Assembly: GCF_000619925.1 (NCBI RefSeq) | Contig: NZ_JHVB01000001.1 | Coordinates: forward strand, 785,661-849,660 | Source: Treponema sp. C6A8 | GTDB taxonomy: Bacteria; Spirochaetota; Spirochaetia; Treponematales; Treponemataceae | Length of the DNA: 64,000 bases | Direction of reading: 5' to 3' | Part shown: positions 27,100 through 36,371 of the stretch, one piece after another | Numbering within the stretch: the stretch's first letter is position 1 | Layout: every line of letters begins with the position of its first letter | Notes under the pieces: model-generated | What the model saw: the letters and a program-made list of their open reading frames with translations, nothing else | What the model was told of the DNA's origin: nothing | Databases searched by the model: none | Made by a program: the position numbers and the translations under genes

Positions 27100-27173
27100 T
27101 AGCCACAGATGGGACGCAGATAAACACAGATAAAAATCACCATCTGTGTCCTATCTGTGTTTATCTGTGGCTA
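27100..27173. repeat. ACACAGAT-module repeat forming an interrupted inverted repeat
   Basis: The left half begins TAGCCACAGAT and continues with a GGGACGCAGAT module and an AAACACAGAT module. The right half is the reverse complement of the same modules in swapped order (TAGCCACAGAT, AAACACAGAT, AGGACACAGAT). The 11-bp outer arms pair perfectly. It fills the gap between hslU (stop at 27178) and flgB. Related modules occur at 17067-17109. Whether it terminates hslU transcription is not clear; there is no T-tract. Confidence 0.7.
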
Positions 27174-27177
27174 TAAT

Positions 27178-28698
27178 CTATAAGATATATCTTGAAAGGT
27201 CTTCGCTTGATGCTACGTCGTTGAGTTTTTCTTCAACGTATTTTGCATCAATTGTGATTGTTTCGCCTGCGTGCTCGTCTGCATCAAAAGCGATTTCATC
27301 AAGCACCTTTTCCATGATTGTATGAAGGCGGCGGGCACCGATGTTTTCAGCCTTTGAGTTTACATCTTCTGCAATAAAACTCATCTTATCAAGAGCGTCT
27401 TCTGTAAATTCAAGCTTCAAGCCTTCTGTTTCCAAAAGTGCTGTGTACTGTTTGATAAGGGAGTTCTTCGGCTCCATAAGGATTTTCTTGAAATCTTCCT
27501 TATGAAGAGATTCAAGTTCAACTCGCAATGGGAAGCGTCCCTGAAGTTCAGGAATCAAATCACTTGGAGCAGCAACACTGAAGGCTCCGGCTGCAATAAA
27601 CAGAATGTGAGTTGTATCTACAACACCCATTTTTGTATTAACGTTACTTCCCTCTACAATAGGAAGAATATCGCGCTGAACACCTTCGCGGCTTACGTCC
27701 TGTCCGTGGCTTTCACCATGAACGGCAATCTTATCAATTTCATCAATAAAGATGATTCCGCTCTGCTCTACCCGTTTTTTAGCCTCGTCAGCAACCTTAT
27801 CGTGGTCAATCATATTGTCCAGAGTTTCTTCGGTAAGGATTTTGCGGGCCTCGCGGATTGTAACGGAGCGCTTTTTACCCCGGCCGGAACCGTTCATCAT
27901 ATTGAGGATGCCCTGCATGCTGTTCTGAAGGTCATCAATTGAACCGCCTGCAATAATTTCCATGCTTGGCATTCCAACTGAACGGTGCACAACCATATCA
28001 ACTTCGCGATCTTCAAGCTTTCCTTCGCGCAGCATTGTACGGAATTTTTCGCGGGTAGATTTATTTCTTTCTTCTTCAGCCTTTTCTTCATCAGATTTCT
28101 GCCGGGCAGCGGCGGCAGTATTTGCGGCATCAAGAGAATCCTGCAAAGAAGAAGCAAGCTTGTTCAAATCAAGGGTAATTCCGTTTTCACCAGCCTGAGT
28201 AATCAAGCCCTGTGGAAGCGGCTCAGCCTTTGCATCCTTTTTCTTGTCTTTGTCTTTTTCGCCGGAACCAGGAACCAGCAAATCAAGCAGTTTTTCTTCT
28301 ACAATAGAAACTGACTTCTCACGAAGCTGCTCTTCCATTTCGGCTTTTACGTCGTTATAGCCCACAGCCATAAGGTCGCGGATCATAGATTCAACGTCGC
28401 GGCCGACATAGCCGACTTCTGTATATTTTGTAGCCTCAACCTTCAAAAATGGTGCCCCGCAAAGCTTTGCAAGACGGCGGGCAATTTCAGTTTTACCAAC
28501 ACCTGTAGGTCCAATCATCAGAATATTTTTTGGAGCAACTTCATCGCGGATTTCTTCTGCAAGCTTAAGGCGGCGAAAGCGGTTACGAAGGGCAACTGCC
28601 ACAGCCTTTTTAGCCTTTTTCTGCCCGATAATATACTGATCAAGTTTTTCTACAATCTGTTTTGGGGTAAGTTCTGTCTTATTTTCGATTTCTTCCAT
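27178..28698 (-). CDS. hslU: ATP-dependent protease ATPase subunit HslU
   Basis: AAA+ unfoldase of the HslUV (ClpYQ) protease. It starts [40 protein letters not shown], with Walker [18 protein letters not shown], the [20 protein letters not shown] pore-loop region, a charged intermediate domain (about 140-270), Walker [12 protein letters not shown], and the C-terminal [20 protein letters not shown] with the terminal SRYIL tail that docks into HslV. The ATG at 28696-28698 is chosen because an in-frame TTG upstream (28722) would overlap hslV and add non-conserved residues. About 506 aa, somewhat long because of the intermediate domain. 7 bp after hslV. Confidence 0.96.
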   Translation of the reverse strand: MEEIENKTELTPKQIVEKLDQYIIGQKKAKKAVAVALRNRFRRLKLAEEIRDEVAPKNILMIGPTGVGKTEIARRLAKLCGAPFLKVEATKYTEVGYVGRDVESMIRDLMAVGYNDVKAEMEEQLREKSVSIVEEKLLDLLVPGSGEKDKDKKKDAKAEPLPQGLITQAGENGITLDLNKLASSLQDSLDAANTAAAARQKSDEEKAEEERNKSTREKFRTMLREGKLEDREVDMVVHRSVGMPSMEIIAGGSIDDLQNSMQGILNMMNGSGRGKKRSVTIREARKILTEETLDNMIDHDKVADEAKKRVEQSGIIFIDEIDKIAVHGESHGQDVSREGVQRDILPIVEGSNVNTKMGVVDTTHILFIAAGAFSVAAPSDLIPELQGRFPLRVELESLHKEDFKKILMEPKNSLIKQYTALLETEGLKLEFTEDALDKMSFIAEDVNSKAENIGARRLHTIMEKVLDEIAFDADEHAGETITIDAKYVEEKLNDVASSEDLSRYIL

Positions 28699-28705
28699 AA
28701 TGTTC

Positions 28706-29251
28706 CTACTCAAGAGTTTCAATTGTCAGATTCTGGTTTGTGTAAATACAGATGCTGCCGGCAATCTTCAAAGAACGCTCTGCAATTTCCTTTGCGCTCA
28801 AATCAGAAGAATCAAGATAAGCAAGAGCCGCAGAATATGCGTAGTTTCCGCCCGAACCGATTGCAATTGCATCTTTTTCAGGTTCAATAACGTTACCGTC
28901 TCCGCTGATTAAAAGAATCTTGTTTTTATCTGCAACAAGCAGCATTGCTTCAAGCTTCTGCAGCATGCGGTCTGTTCGCCACATTTTTGCAAGCTCAACA
29001 GCCGAGCGCATAATATCACCGTTATATTCTTTTACCTTAGTTTCAAAGCGGTCAAGAAGTGTAAAAGCATCTGCAACACTTCCGGCAAAGCCTGTAAGAA
29101 TCTTTCCGTCATAAATCTTTCTTACTTTGCGGGAATTACCCTTGCATACAGTCTCGCCAAGAGTACACTGTCCGTCACCCGCCATAGCAACCTGTCCGTT
29201 TCTGCGCACAGCAAGAATCGTGGTGCTTCTAATTTTAATCTTATTTCCCAT
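28706..29251 (-). CDS. hslV: ATP-dependent protease proteolytic subunit HslV
   Basis: Threonine protease of the HslUV complex, 181 aa. The catalytic Thr is expected at residue 10 ([22 protein letters not shown]), so nine residues must be removed to expose it. That is longer than the single Met of E. coli Hsl[33 protein letters not shown] and [16 protein letters not shown] match the family. It sits between the xerC-like gene and hslU, as in the codV-clpQ-clpY arrangement of Bacillus. Confidence 0.96.
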   Translation of the reverse strand: MGNKIKIRSTTILAVRRNGQVAMAGDGQCTLGETVCKGNSRKVRKIYDGKILTGFAGSVADAFTLLDRFETKVKEYNGDIMRSAVELAKMWRTDRMLQKLEAMLLVADKNKILLISGDGNVIEPEKDAIAIGSGGNYAYSAALAYLDSSDLSAKEIAERSLKIAGSICIYTNQNLTIETLE

Positions 29252-29301
29252 AGGTTAAAATATAATGATTTATAAAGACTTCGGCAAATAAAAAAATTCC
29301 C

Positions 29302-30204
29302 CTAACCGTGAGGATGGGCATTTTTATAGGTTTCTATCAGTTTTTCGGTCGTTACGTGGGTATAGCGCTGGGTCGTAGAAATGCTGGAATGACCCAAAAG
29401 TTCCTGAACTACGCGAACGTCACAGCCGTTTGAAAGAAGCTGGGTTGCAAAGGTGTGGCGGAAGGCATGAGGATTAATGTGATGATTTGTTCCCTCTGCC
29501 CCGGAATAACGGCTGAGAATATAGCGGATTCCGCCTGTAGACAAGGCTCGTCCCATCTGATTTATAAAAACATTGGGAACAGATTTCGGATCAATTCCCT
29601 TATCAAAAATCATTTTCTTTCTGTCTTTCAGATAATCTAAAAATGCCTGCTGGGCTTTTTTTCCGAAATAAACGATTCTGTCCTTGTTACCCTTTCCGTG
29701 AACGACAGCCTGCCCTATTCCGCCGTTAAAATCAGAAATTTTCAGGGCGGCAAGTTCGCTGACACGGCAGCCTGAAGAATATAGCATTTCAAAAAGGGCC
29801 TTATCCCGACTTTCCCATAAAAGTTCCTTTTTAGAAGGCAGCTCGCACAAAGTTTCAACTTCCTTTTCTGTCATAAAACGCGGCATAAGTTTAGAGGTCT
29901 TTACAGTTTTTAAGGAGAGCGCTGGATTTTTTTCTATATAATTAAACTTGAGGCAATAGGAAAAGAGGCATCTGACAGAAGAAATAAAACGGTTGATACT
30001 TGTATTCTTTCGCTTTAATTTAGCCATTTCTCCGATGCAAATATTCAGATCTTCACGAACGACATCATTAAGTTCCCGGTTCTGCCCCAGAAAAGTAAGC
30101 AAAAGCTCGTAATCATTTTTATAGCCGATTACGGTATTTTCGCTAAGGCCTTTTACAGAACCTATATAAAGAAGAAATTCGTCAATTGCAGCTGCAAGTT
30201 TCAT
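29302..30204 (-). CDS. xerC: Tyrosine recombinase of the XerC/XerD family
   Basis: Site-specific recombinase, likely for chromosome dimer resolution. It has the N-terminal SAM-like DNA-binding domain (FLLYIGSVKGLSENTVIGYKNDYELLLTFL). The catalytic domain has Arg in SSGCRVSELAAL, Lys in VHGKGNKDRIV, HxxR in HAFRHTFATQLL, LGHSSISTTQRY, and the nucleophilic Tyr of TQRYTHV. About 300 aa from the internal ATG at 30202-30204, which gives the usual MKLAAAIDEFL start; an upstream in-frame Met would run 78 nt further to 30282, into the cyclase gene. XerC rather than XerD is inferred from the hslVU neighbourhood. Confidence 0.9.
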   Translation of the reverse strand: MKLAAAIDEFLLYIGSVKGLSENTVIGYKNDYELLLTFLGQNRELNDVVREDLNICIGEMAKLKRKNTSINRFISSVRCLFSYCLKFNYIEKNPALSLKTVKTSKLMPRFMTEKEVETLCELPSKKELLWESRDKALFEMLYSSGCRVSELAALKISDFNGGIGQAVVHGKGNKDRIVYFGKKAQQAFLDYLKDRKKMIFDKGIDPKSVPNVFINQMGRALSTGGIRYILSRYSGAEGTNHHINPHAFRHTFATQLLSNGCDVRVVQELLGHSSISTTQRYTHVTTEKLIETYKNAHPHG

Positions 30205-30248
30205 ATAAATATTATCGGAGAAAAGACGCCCGATTTTACATAAGACTT

Positions 30249-33044
30249 TTACTTTGTCGTCATTGTGTAAACGCCGTCCCAAGGCCCAGGAATTCCATTT
30301 TTCAAGAATTCATTGCAGCGGGCAATCATCTTTTTTTCCATAGAAATAAAGCCCGGATCCTGAGGATCTACCATATGGAAGCATTTATAGGACTCTTCAA
30401 AAAGCCTGATTGCTTCCTTAAAATCATCAGGATTTTTAGGCTGGTCAGGAGTCTCCCGCCCCTTAAGATAGAATTCCATTGCCCGGTTAAAAATATCAGC
30501 GCCTTCAATTTCTGCAGATGAAAGTTCATTTTTAAGTCCGACTATGCTGTAAATCTGAACCGGCTTTTCAACATTGATTACCTTTACACAGTCCAGCTGG
30601 CGGGCAATAAGTTCCCCTTTATGAGCGCCCTTATTTGCGTCATTCCAGGTAGATTCACTTGCAATAATCCAGCTGTCATATTCCTTGTTGGTTCCTTCCA
30701 GGCGGCTTGCAAGGTTTACGTTATTTCCCATCACCGTATAATTCAGCTTTTTCTGGGTTCCCATATTGCCGACAACCATATCACCGGTATTAAGGCCAAC
30801 GCGGGACTTCAAAAGGAAAGGAGTTCTTGTTTTAGGATGGAATGGCAGTTCATCCTGATGCTCCTGATTAAAATAAGCCTCTGCCTGACGCATTTTTATT
30901 CCTGCCAGGCAGGCGTGATAGGCATTTTCTTCATCATCGACAGGGGCGCCAAAGAAGGAAACAATTTCATCACCTACGTATTTATCAATTGTTCCATGCT
31001 GGGCCATAATTGCGTCACTAAGAGCGCCAAGATAGCCGTTCAATATTTCAACCAGGCGGACAGCACCCCTTTCTTCACCTTCTTCCTGATTTACACATTC
31101 GGTAAAGCCTGAGAATTTTCTAACGTCACTGAAAAGAGCTGTAAGACGCTTGTTATCACCGCCAAGCTTGAGCTTATCAGGATTTTTTACAATCTGATTT
31201 ACAACTTCCGGCGCAACATAGGCATCAAAACCGCGGCGCAGGGTTCTTCTGTCCTTTTCTAGCTGAATAAAATTAAAGCTGGTGTTTCCGATAAAGCTCA
31301 AAAGCACAAAAACAGAAGACATCGCCAGCGGAATAAAAATCTTAAAGCCAACCATTAGCACAACAAGCAGGGCAATTACAAGAAAAACATAAATCAGGCC
31401 GAAAGTAATTTTCTGGGCAAGAGTGCATTTGCGGACTAAAAAAACAACAAGGATAACAAGAATAAAGGCAAAGAAAAGTCCCCAGAATTCAGAAAGAGGC
31501 CTGATAAAATCTTCATGAAGGATTGTGTTAGCGACATTGGCGTGAACACCAAGATTTGCATAAATGCGGTCAAAAGGCGTAGTTCCAAAATCGGTACTGG
31601 CATTTGCCGTAAAACCGATAAGACAGAGGGCGCCGTTATACTTTTCCTTCATTTCAGACACATAAGTGTTATAGACATTTACATTTCCACAAAGCGCTTT
31701 AATCAGCTGGCAAATATATGAAATCTGATCGGAAGAAAGTTTTGTATCAGTAATAAAAAGAAGTTTTTCAGCATAAGCAGCAAGCTTTTCAGAAAAAACT
31801 GTCAAAGAGTCAAAAAACTCAGAACGATAGGCAATGTACTGCTGAGTAAAAGCTTCATCAAGGCCGCCTTCCAGAGCATTGCCTTCAATATCATAGCCGT
31901 TGCAAAAATCAAGAAGATTATTTTTTGCGCGGGCAAGTTCAGAAAAGAAAGAATGTTTATTCCAGATTTCTGAATATAATTCACCCTCAATAAAATCTGC
32001 ATTGCTTAAAGCGGCAAGAGACTCTCCAATATATTCTTCTATTAAGTCCAGCTGATTCAAAAAGGCAAGAGATTCATGGCGGTTTTCCTTTACGTTTCCA
32101 AGATTGCCGCCAAAACTTTCGTTATAGGGAGCGTGAAGCCAGTTAATCAGCATACAGCCGGCATCATCCAGAGGAATATTGATTGTATGACGCTCGCCTT
32201 TTCCGGGAAGAAGGGCATCATTCAAAATCAGATGAGACTTAGTTCTTTTTATCTCCTTTACATCCATAAGATTTACCAAAGGCGCAAAAACCAGCTGCCC
32301 GATGTAGGAATCTTCATTTTTTTCCAGAAGCTGAATTCTGCGGCGGATTCCATCAAGGTCAATAAAACAGTTTGTAAAACCGGCTCCCTTTGCCGCATCT
32401 ATTACAGGAGAAACAGCCGGTGTCAGAAACTTGTCAACTTTTACTCCGCTTGCAATATATTCCAGATGACGTACAGCTTCATTACCCTTTGCAACGAAAT
32501 CTCCTTCATCAGTTACAGGAAGACCAAAACGCTTTCTTGCATAATTCTGTTCTTCTTCCGTCCTGTTAAGTCCCATATTCTGCATATTAAAGGTAAGCCA
32601 GGAGTTTCCAAAAAACTGAAGGCAACGGGAAAAATAATCATCAGGATTGATTACAAGATTATTCACCAGGGAATTCACATCATTATAGGAATCAATTTTT
32701 TCAAGAGTTTTTTGATTTAATGCCAGATTAGATGAAGAAAGATATTCAATATCGAAAACCACCCTCTCAGCCCCAAGTTCCTTCATTCTTAAAAGGGCGT
32801 TTCCCATAATATCTCGGGTCCAGGGCCAGTCACCAACCTGATCAATGGCAAAATCATCAATTTCTACAAGAAGAAGAGGACTGTCTGTTTTGATTTCCTT
32901 AGTAAAAGGGAGCATGGCATCATAAGCCTTGTACTCAATTTTTCTATAGGCTCCAGCCTTCCATAAAGAAATACTGATAAGGGCTGCAATAATAATAACT
33001 ACAAACTCAGCCTGTTTTTTTAATACTTCAATCAATTTTTTCAT
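30249..33044 (-). CDS. CHASE2-domain class III adenylate/guanylate cyclase
   Basis: Membrane-bound cyclase of 931 aa. TM1 at about 14-28, then an extracytoplasmic CHASE2 sensor (ILLVEIDDFAIDQVGDWPWTRDIMGNALLRM, VVFDIEYLSSS, PSFDRIYANLGVHANVANTIL-type end), and a cluster of two or three TM helices (about 530-600). The C-terminal catalytic domain has metal-binding Asp640 (LFSDVRKFSGFTE) and Asp692 (YVGDEIVSFFGAP), plus the NYTVMGNNVNLASRLEG segment. The CHASE2 region contains a long insert (about 320-450). Product cAMP or cGMP is unresolved. It is divergent from the exported-protein/FecR genes at 33095, with only 50 bp between start codons. Confidence 0.92.
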   Translation of the reverse strand: MKKLIEVLKKQAEFVVIIIAALISISLWKAGAYRKIEYKAYDAMLPFTKEIKTDSPLLLVEIDDFAIDQVGDWPWTRDIMGNALLRMKELGAERVVFDIEYLSSSNLALNQKTLEKIDSYNDVNSLVNNLVINPDDYFSRCLQFFGNSWLTFNMQNMGLNRTEEEQNYARKRFGLPVTDEGDFVAKGNEAVRHLEYIASGVKVDKFLTPAVSPVIDAAKGAGFTNCFIDLDGIRRRIQLLEKNEDSYIGQLVFAPLVNLMDVKEIKRTKSHLILNDALLPGKGERHTINIPLDDAGCMLINWLHAPYNESFGGNLGNVKENRHESLAFLNQLDLIEEYIGESLAALSNADFIEGELYSEIWNKHSFFSELARAKNNLLDFCNGYDIEGNALEGGLDEAFTQQYIAYRSEFFDSLTVFSEKLAAYAEKLLFITDTKLSSDQISYICQLIKALCGNVNVYNTYVSEMKEKYNGALCLIGFTANASTDFGTTPFDRIYANLGVHANVANTILHEDFIRPLSEFWGLFFAFILVILVVFLVRKCTLAQKITFGLIYVFLVIALLVVLMVGFKIFIPLAMSSVFVLLSFIGNTSFNFIQLEKDRRTLRRGFDAYVAPEVVNQIVKNPDKLKLGGDNKRLTALFSDVRKFSGFTECVNQEEGEERGAVRLVEILNGYLGALSDAIMAQHGTIDKYVGDEIVSFFGAPVDDEENAYHACLAGIKMRQAEAYFNQEHQDELPFHPKTRTPFLLKSRVGLNTGDMVVGNMGTQKKLNYTVMGNNVNLASRLEGTNKEYDSWIIASESTWNDANKGAHKGELIARQLDCVKVINVEKPVQIYSIVGLKNELSSAEIEGADIFNRAMEFYLKGRETPDQPKNPDDFKEAIRLFEESYKCFHMVDPQDPGFISMEKKMIARCNEFLKNGIPGPWDGVYTMTTK

Positions 33045-33094
33045 AGTTATTATTATAAACCCATGTTATAATTTTTCATAAAGGAATATTTATA

Positions 33095-33544
33095 ATGAAG
33101 AAATTATTTTTATCAGTAATATTTTTCACTCTCCTTTTCTGTCTGCAAGCCCAGTCTGCCCAAAAGATTACAGAACTGATTTCAACTCAAAAGGCAAGTT
33201 ACGGAAACGCAAGCTGGCTGATAGCCCTTCAGGCAGGCCTTGCCCAGGATGACGTATCAGAAGAAGCGGCACTCCAGCTTCTAAAAGAAAATGCCTGGCT
33301 GCCGGAAGAAACAAAAATTGATGATGAAATTAAGCTTCAGGATTTTGCCCTTCTTTGTACCAGGGCTTTTGATATAAAAGGCGGCATCTTCTACCGCCTG
33401 ACAAAAAATTCCCGCTATGCCCTTCGTGAACTCAAGGCAATGAAAATTGTTTCCAATGATTCAGATCCAAAGGCTTCTGTCAGCGGAAAGCAAATGATAA
33501 ATATTCTAAACTCCTGTTCATATAAGACGGAGGCTGCAAAATGA
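33095..33544 (+). CDS. Small exported protein of unknown function
   Basis: 149 aa with a clear signal peptide (MKKLFLSVIFFTLLFCLQAQS). The mature part is helical and charged (SWLIALQAGLAQDDVSEEAALQLLKENAWLPEE, FALLCTRAFDIKGGIFYRLT) and loosely resembles the short repeat-like domains found in spirochaete periplasmic proteins; I cannot assign a family. AAGGAA precedes the ATG, and TATAAT at 33067-33072 is a plausible -10. Its stop overlaps the next start by 4 nt, so the two proteins are probably made together and may act together. Confidence 0.8.
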   Translation: MKKLFLSVIFFTLLFCLQAQSAQKITELISTQKASYGNASWLIALQAGLAQDDVSEEAALQLLKENAWLPEETKIDDEIKLQDFALLCTRAFDIKGGIFYRLTKNSRYALRELKAMKIVSNDSDPKASVSGKQMINILNSCSYKTEAAK

Positions 33545-34737
33545 ATGAAAAAAAGCTGACGATTTTTCTTGCAGGATTTTTTACAGCCCTCTTCAGCCTG
33601 CATTCACTTGATTACGGCGGAAGCATTGGAACTTATACAAAACTTTGCACACCCTCAAATCCGGGTAACGAAGAATTTAAAAACTGCAGCCTAAAGCAGG
33701 AAGAAATCCTTACCTTGTGGATACGCCATAATTTTACGCCGACAAGCTTTATTGCTGCAGAAGCTGATGCAAGACTTCGTTCTATCCGACCAAAACTTGG
33801 AAAGAAACTTGACAGTAACAGCGATGTTATAATCCCCGATGTAAAACTACTTCGCTTTACAAAGCTTTTTCCCATAGAAAACAATAAAATCATGCTGAAT
33901 GCGGGAAGATTTTACTTTGCAGATATTTCAAGCACAGTTTTATCACAGACCGCAGACGGAGCCAGCATCTCTTTTGATTTCAAGAAAATCAGAAGCAAAG
34001 CCTATGCAAATTACACAGGCCTTTTAAACGCTCAGAACATTCAGATTATCAACAAGCAGGATTCAAAATACGCTTTGGATTCCAAAAAAGGCTGGTATTT
34101 TAATGCCTCATACGCAAACTTTGGAGCACAGGTGGAACTTCCCTATCTTTTTGCAAACCAAACTTTAAGCGCTGAATATCTTGCAAGCATAGGTTTTGAC
34201 GGCCTTGAAAAAGGTTCTTCCGGCTATAACAGAATGTGGGGAAGCCTTGGCTTAAACGGCTTTCTTCATAAAAATCTCTGCTATGTACTTACAACTACCT
34301 TCGGCTCAGAATTGGAAGACGGCATTTCAAACCTTACAAAGATTACTTTTACACTGCTCCCGGATTATAAGAACATGACTCTTTCCCTTTCTGGTCTTTA
34401 TGCCTCTGGCGAACAGTTTGGCTTAAAGCCTTTCAGAGGCTTTACAAGTCAGACAGCCGTAAACTCACATGAAGAGCCGGAATACACAAGCCTTGTAAAA
34501 GGCGGACTTTCAGCATCCATAAAACCGGCAGAGCAGCTTTTATTATCAGCATCAGCAAATGCTGTTTTTGATTTCCCGGAAAGCAAGCTTGAATATTCAG
34601 GAACAGAAGCCGGTCTTAATGCCAATATCCAGATTTTCAGTGATTTGAATATCAATGCAGGGCTGACTCAGTTCTTTGCAAAAAAAGACAAGCAGTCTAA
34701 AGGCTGCTTTATTCTGACAGCCACCCTGGCCTTCTAA
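33541..34737 (+). CDS. Probable outer-membrane beta-barrel protein
   Basis: 398 aa. Signal peptide MNEKKLTIFLAGFFTALFSLHS, then alternating hydrophobic/polar strands typical of a barrel (FKKIRSKAYANYTGLLNAQ, QTLSAEYLASIGFDG, KNMTLSLSGLYASGEQFG, LNINAGLTQFFAKK). The protein ends with ILTATLAF, a terminal Phe typical of outer-membrane proteins recognised by BamA. No named family recognised. Translationally coupled to the small exported protein upstream and 23 bp ahead of the FecR-domain gene. Confidence 0.75.
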   Translation: MNEKKLTIFLAGFFTALFSLHSLDYGGSIGTYTKLCTPSNPGNEEFKNCSLKQEEILTLWIRHNFTPTSFIAAEADARLRSIRPKLGKKLDSNSDVIIPDVKLLRFTKLFPIENNKIMLNAGRFYFADISSTVLSQTADGASISFDFKKIRSKAYANYTGLLNAQNIQIINKQDSKYALDSKKGWYFNASYANFGAQVELPYLFANQTLSAEYLASIGFDGLEKGSSGYNRMWGSLGLNGFLHKNLCYVLTTTFGSELEDGISNLTKITFTLLPDYKNMTLSLSGLYASGEQFGLKPFRGFTSQTAVNSHEEPEYTSLVKGGLSASIKPAEQLLLSASANAVFDFPESKLEYSGTEAGLNANIQIFSDLNINAGLTQFFAKKDKQSKGCFILTATLAF

Positions 34738-34760
34738 TTGTAAGAGAAACGGAGGAAAGA

Positions 34761-35579
34761 ATGAAAAAATTATTTTCCATATTAATAATTTCCGCTATAT
34801 TCGCAGGTTTTCTTTCAGCTCAGGCAATAAGCGCAAAAGTAGTTTCCATTACAGGGAAAGTTGAAATAATGAAGGGAAACGCCTGGCATCAGGCTGCTGA
34901 AGGAGAGACTTTAGTTCGCGGAGATATTATTTCTACCGGCTTCAACTCTCAGGCTGTATTAAATGTAAAAGATTCAACAATTACCCTTTCTGCCCTTACA
35001 AGAATGACTGTCGAACAGCTTGCAGAAAATGACGTAAAATCCCAGACTCAGCTTTTTATTGATACTGGCAAAGTTACGGCAAATGTAAAACATGCGGAAA
35101 ATAAAAGAACAGATTTCAAGGTGCGTTCTCCTGTATCAACTGCGTCAGTAAGAGGAACTAATTTTACAGTATCAGCAACCGGAGAGATTGCAACAACAGA
35201 AGGAATGGTAGCAGGTACAGCTTCAACTTCCCAGACTGCCCAGGTTGCGCAAACAGACACTCCAAGTGATTATCTTCCTCTGGAAGCAAGTTCAACAGTC
35301 TTTACCTCGACTTCCGAGCTGTCAGAAGGAAAAGGAACTCCAGTTTATGAAGGTCAGGCTACTATGGCCGATGAAATGACTGGTGAAGTAATTTCAACTC
35401 AGCTGAAAATGCTTGTGGACGCCTACTCTGTAGGTGGATTTTCGGCAGCGACAGGAAGCTCACTTGCTGAAAACGGCCTTTCTACCCTGTCAGCAATTGG
35501 AAGTAATACTTCCAGCACAAATATAAAAGACGAAAAAATCGGAACCCTTATTCTTCGCCTCAGCATTACTTCACAATAA
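34761..35579 (+). CDS. Exported FecR-domain protein
   Basis: 272 aa with signal peptide (MKKLFSILIISAIFAGFLSAQ). The FecR domain (about 24-150) shows the typical pattern: VSITGKVEIMKGNAWHQAAEGETLVRGDIISTGFNSQAVL, LSALTRMTVEQL, FKVRSPVSTASVRGTNFTVS. The C-terminal 110 residues are Ser/Thr-rich and look disordered. In many spirochaetes and proteobacteria such single-domain FecR proteins occur near CHASE2 cyclases. Here the cyclase is divergent at 33044, which suggests a sensing pair. GGAGG precedes the ATG. The stop codon is immediately adjacent to the end of the convergent ABC ATPase gene. Confidence 0.85.
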   Translation: MKKLFSILIISAIFAGFLSAQAISAKVVSITGKVEIMKGNAWHQAAEGETLVRGDIISTGFNSQAVLNVKDSTITLSALTRMTVEQLAENDVKSQTQLFIDTGKVTANVKHAENKRTDFKVRSPVSTASVRGTNFTVSATGEIATTEGMVAGTASTSQTAQVAQTDTPSDYLPLEASSTVFTSTSELSEGKGTPVYEGQATMADEMTGEVISTQLKMLVDAYSVGGFSAATGSSLAENGLSTLSAIGSNTSSTNIKDEKIGTLILRLSITSQ

Positions 35580-36338
35580 CTAGAGGCTGCTGAAGCGTGC
35601 CAGGAAGGCCTTTGTGCGTTCAGTTTTAGGATTATTGATTACTTCTGAAGGCTGGCCCTCTTCTACGATTACGCCGCCGTCCATAAAAATAATCTTTGTT
35701 GAAATATCACGGGCAAAAGCCATTTCGTGAGTTACTACAACCATTGTCATTTTTTCAGCTGCCAGTTCCTTTATTACGGCTAAGATTTCGCCTGTAAGTT
35801 CAGGGTCAAGGGCAGATGTAGGCTCATCAAATAGCAGAACCTGAGGCTCCATGGCAAGAGCGCGGGCAATAGAAACACGCTGCTGCTGACCGCCGGAAAG
35901 CTCGCAGGGATAATTATTAAGTCTCTGTCCCAGTCCGATTCTGGTAAGGATTTCAACAGCCTTATCTTTTGCTTCCTGCTTAGAGCGCTTCAAAACGCGG
36001 ATTTGAGGCTCCATAACATTCTGCAAAACTGAATAATGAGGAAAAAGATTGAAGTTCTGGAATACAAGTCCGCTTTTTAAGGTAATTTCGTGGCGGAGTT
36101 TTTTATCTGAATATACGCCGTCTGTAACAAGAGGAAGACCGCAGATGCTGATGCTGCCACCGCTAACGTTTTCCAGCTGAGAAACACAGCGAAGAATTGT
36201 AGACTTTCCGCTTCCGGAAGGCCCGATAATTCCAAGAACCTCGCCTTTATTTACAGAAAAAGAAATGCCTTTAATGATATTAGAATCACCAAAGGATTTT
36301 TTTAGGTTTTCTACTTTTATGATTTCCTGATTTTCCAT
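35580..36338 (-). CDS. Polar amino-acid ABC transporter ATP-binding protein
   Basis: ATPase of a PAAT-family importer, 252 aa, complete. Walker [14 protein letters not shown]-loop [18 protein letters not shown], signature [17 protein letters not shown], Walker [15 protein letters not shown] and the switch His in [11 protein letters not shown]. The [10 protein letters not shown] wording is typical of GlnQ/ArtP-like ATPases. Third transporter gene, 33 bp after the permease. Convergent with the FecR gene with zero spacing. Confidence 0.94.
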   Translation of the reverse strand: MENQEIIKVENLKKSFGDSNIIKGISFSVNKGEVLGIIGPSGSGKSTILRCVSQLENVSGGSISICGLPLVTDGVYSDKKLRHEITLKSGLVFQNFNLFPHYSVLQNVMEPQIRVLKRSKQEAKDKAVEILTRIGLGQRLNNYPCELSGGQQQRVSIARALAMEPQVLLFDEPTSALDPELTGEILAVIKELAAEKMTMVVVTHEMAFARDISTKIIFMDGGVIVEEGQPSEVINNPKTERTKAFLARFSSL

Positions 36339-36371
36339 TTTATGCCCCTTTGTAACTTGTCTGCCGGCCTT

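Noticed and set aside
17067..27173. ACACAGAT arrays considered as CRISPR
   Set aside because: The modules are only 10-11 bp, contiguous, and have no unique spacers; no cas gene is present.
28699..28722. Longer N-terminus for hslU starting at TTG 28722
   Set aside because: The extra residues are not part of the conserved HslU start and would overlap hslV; the ATG at 28698 is better.
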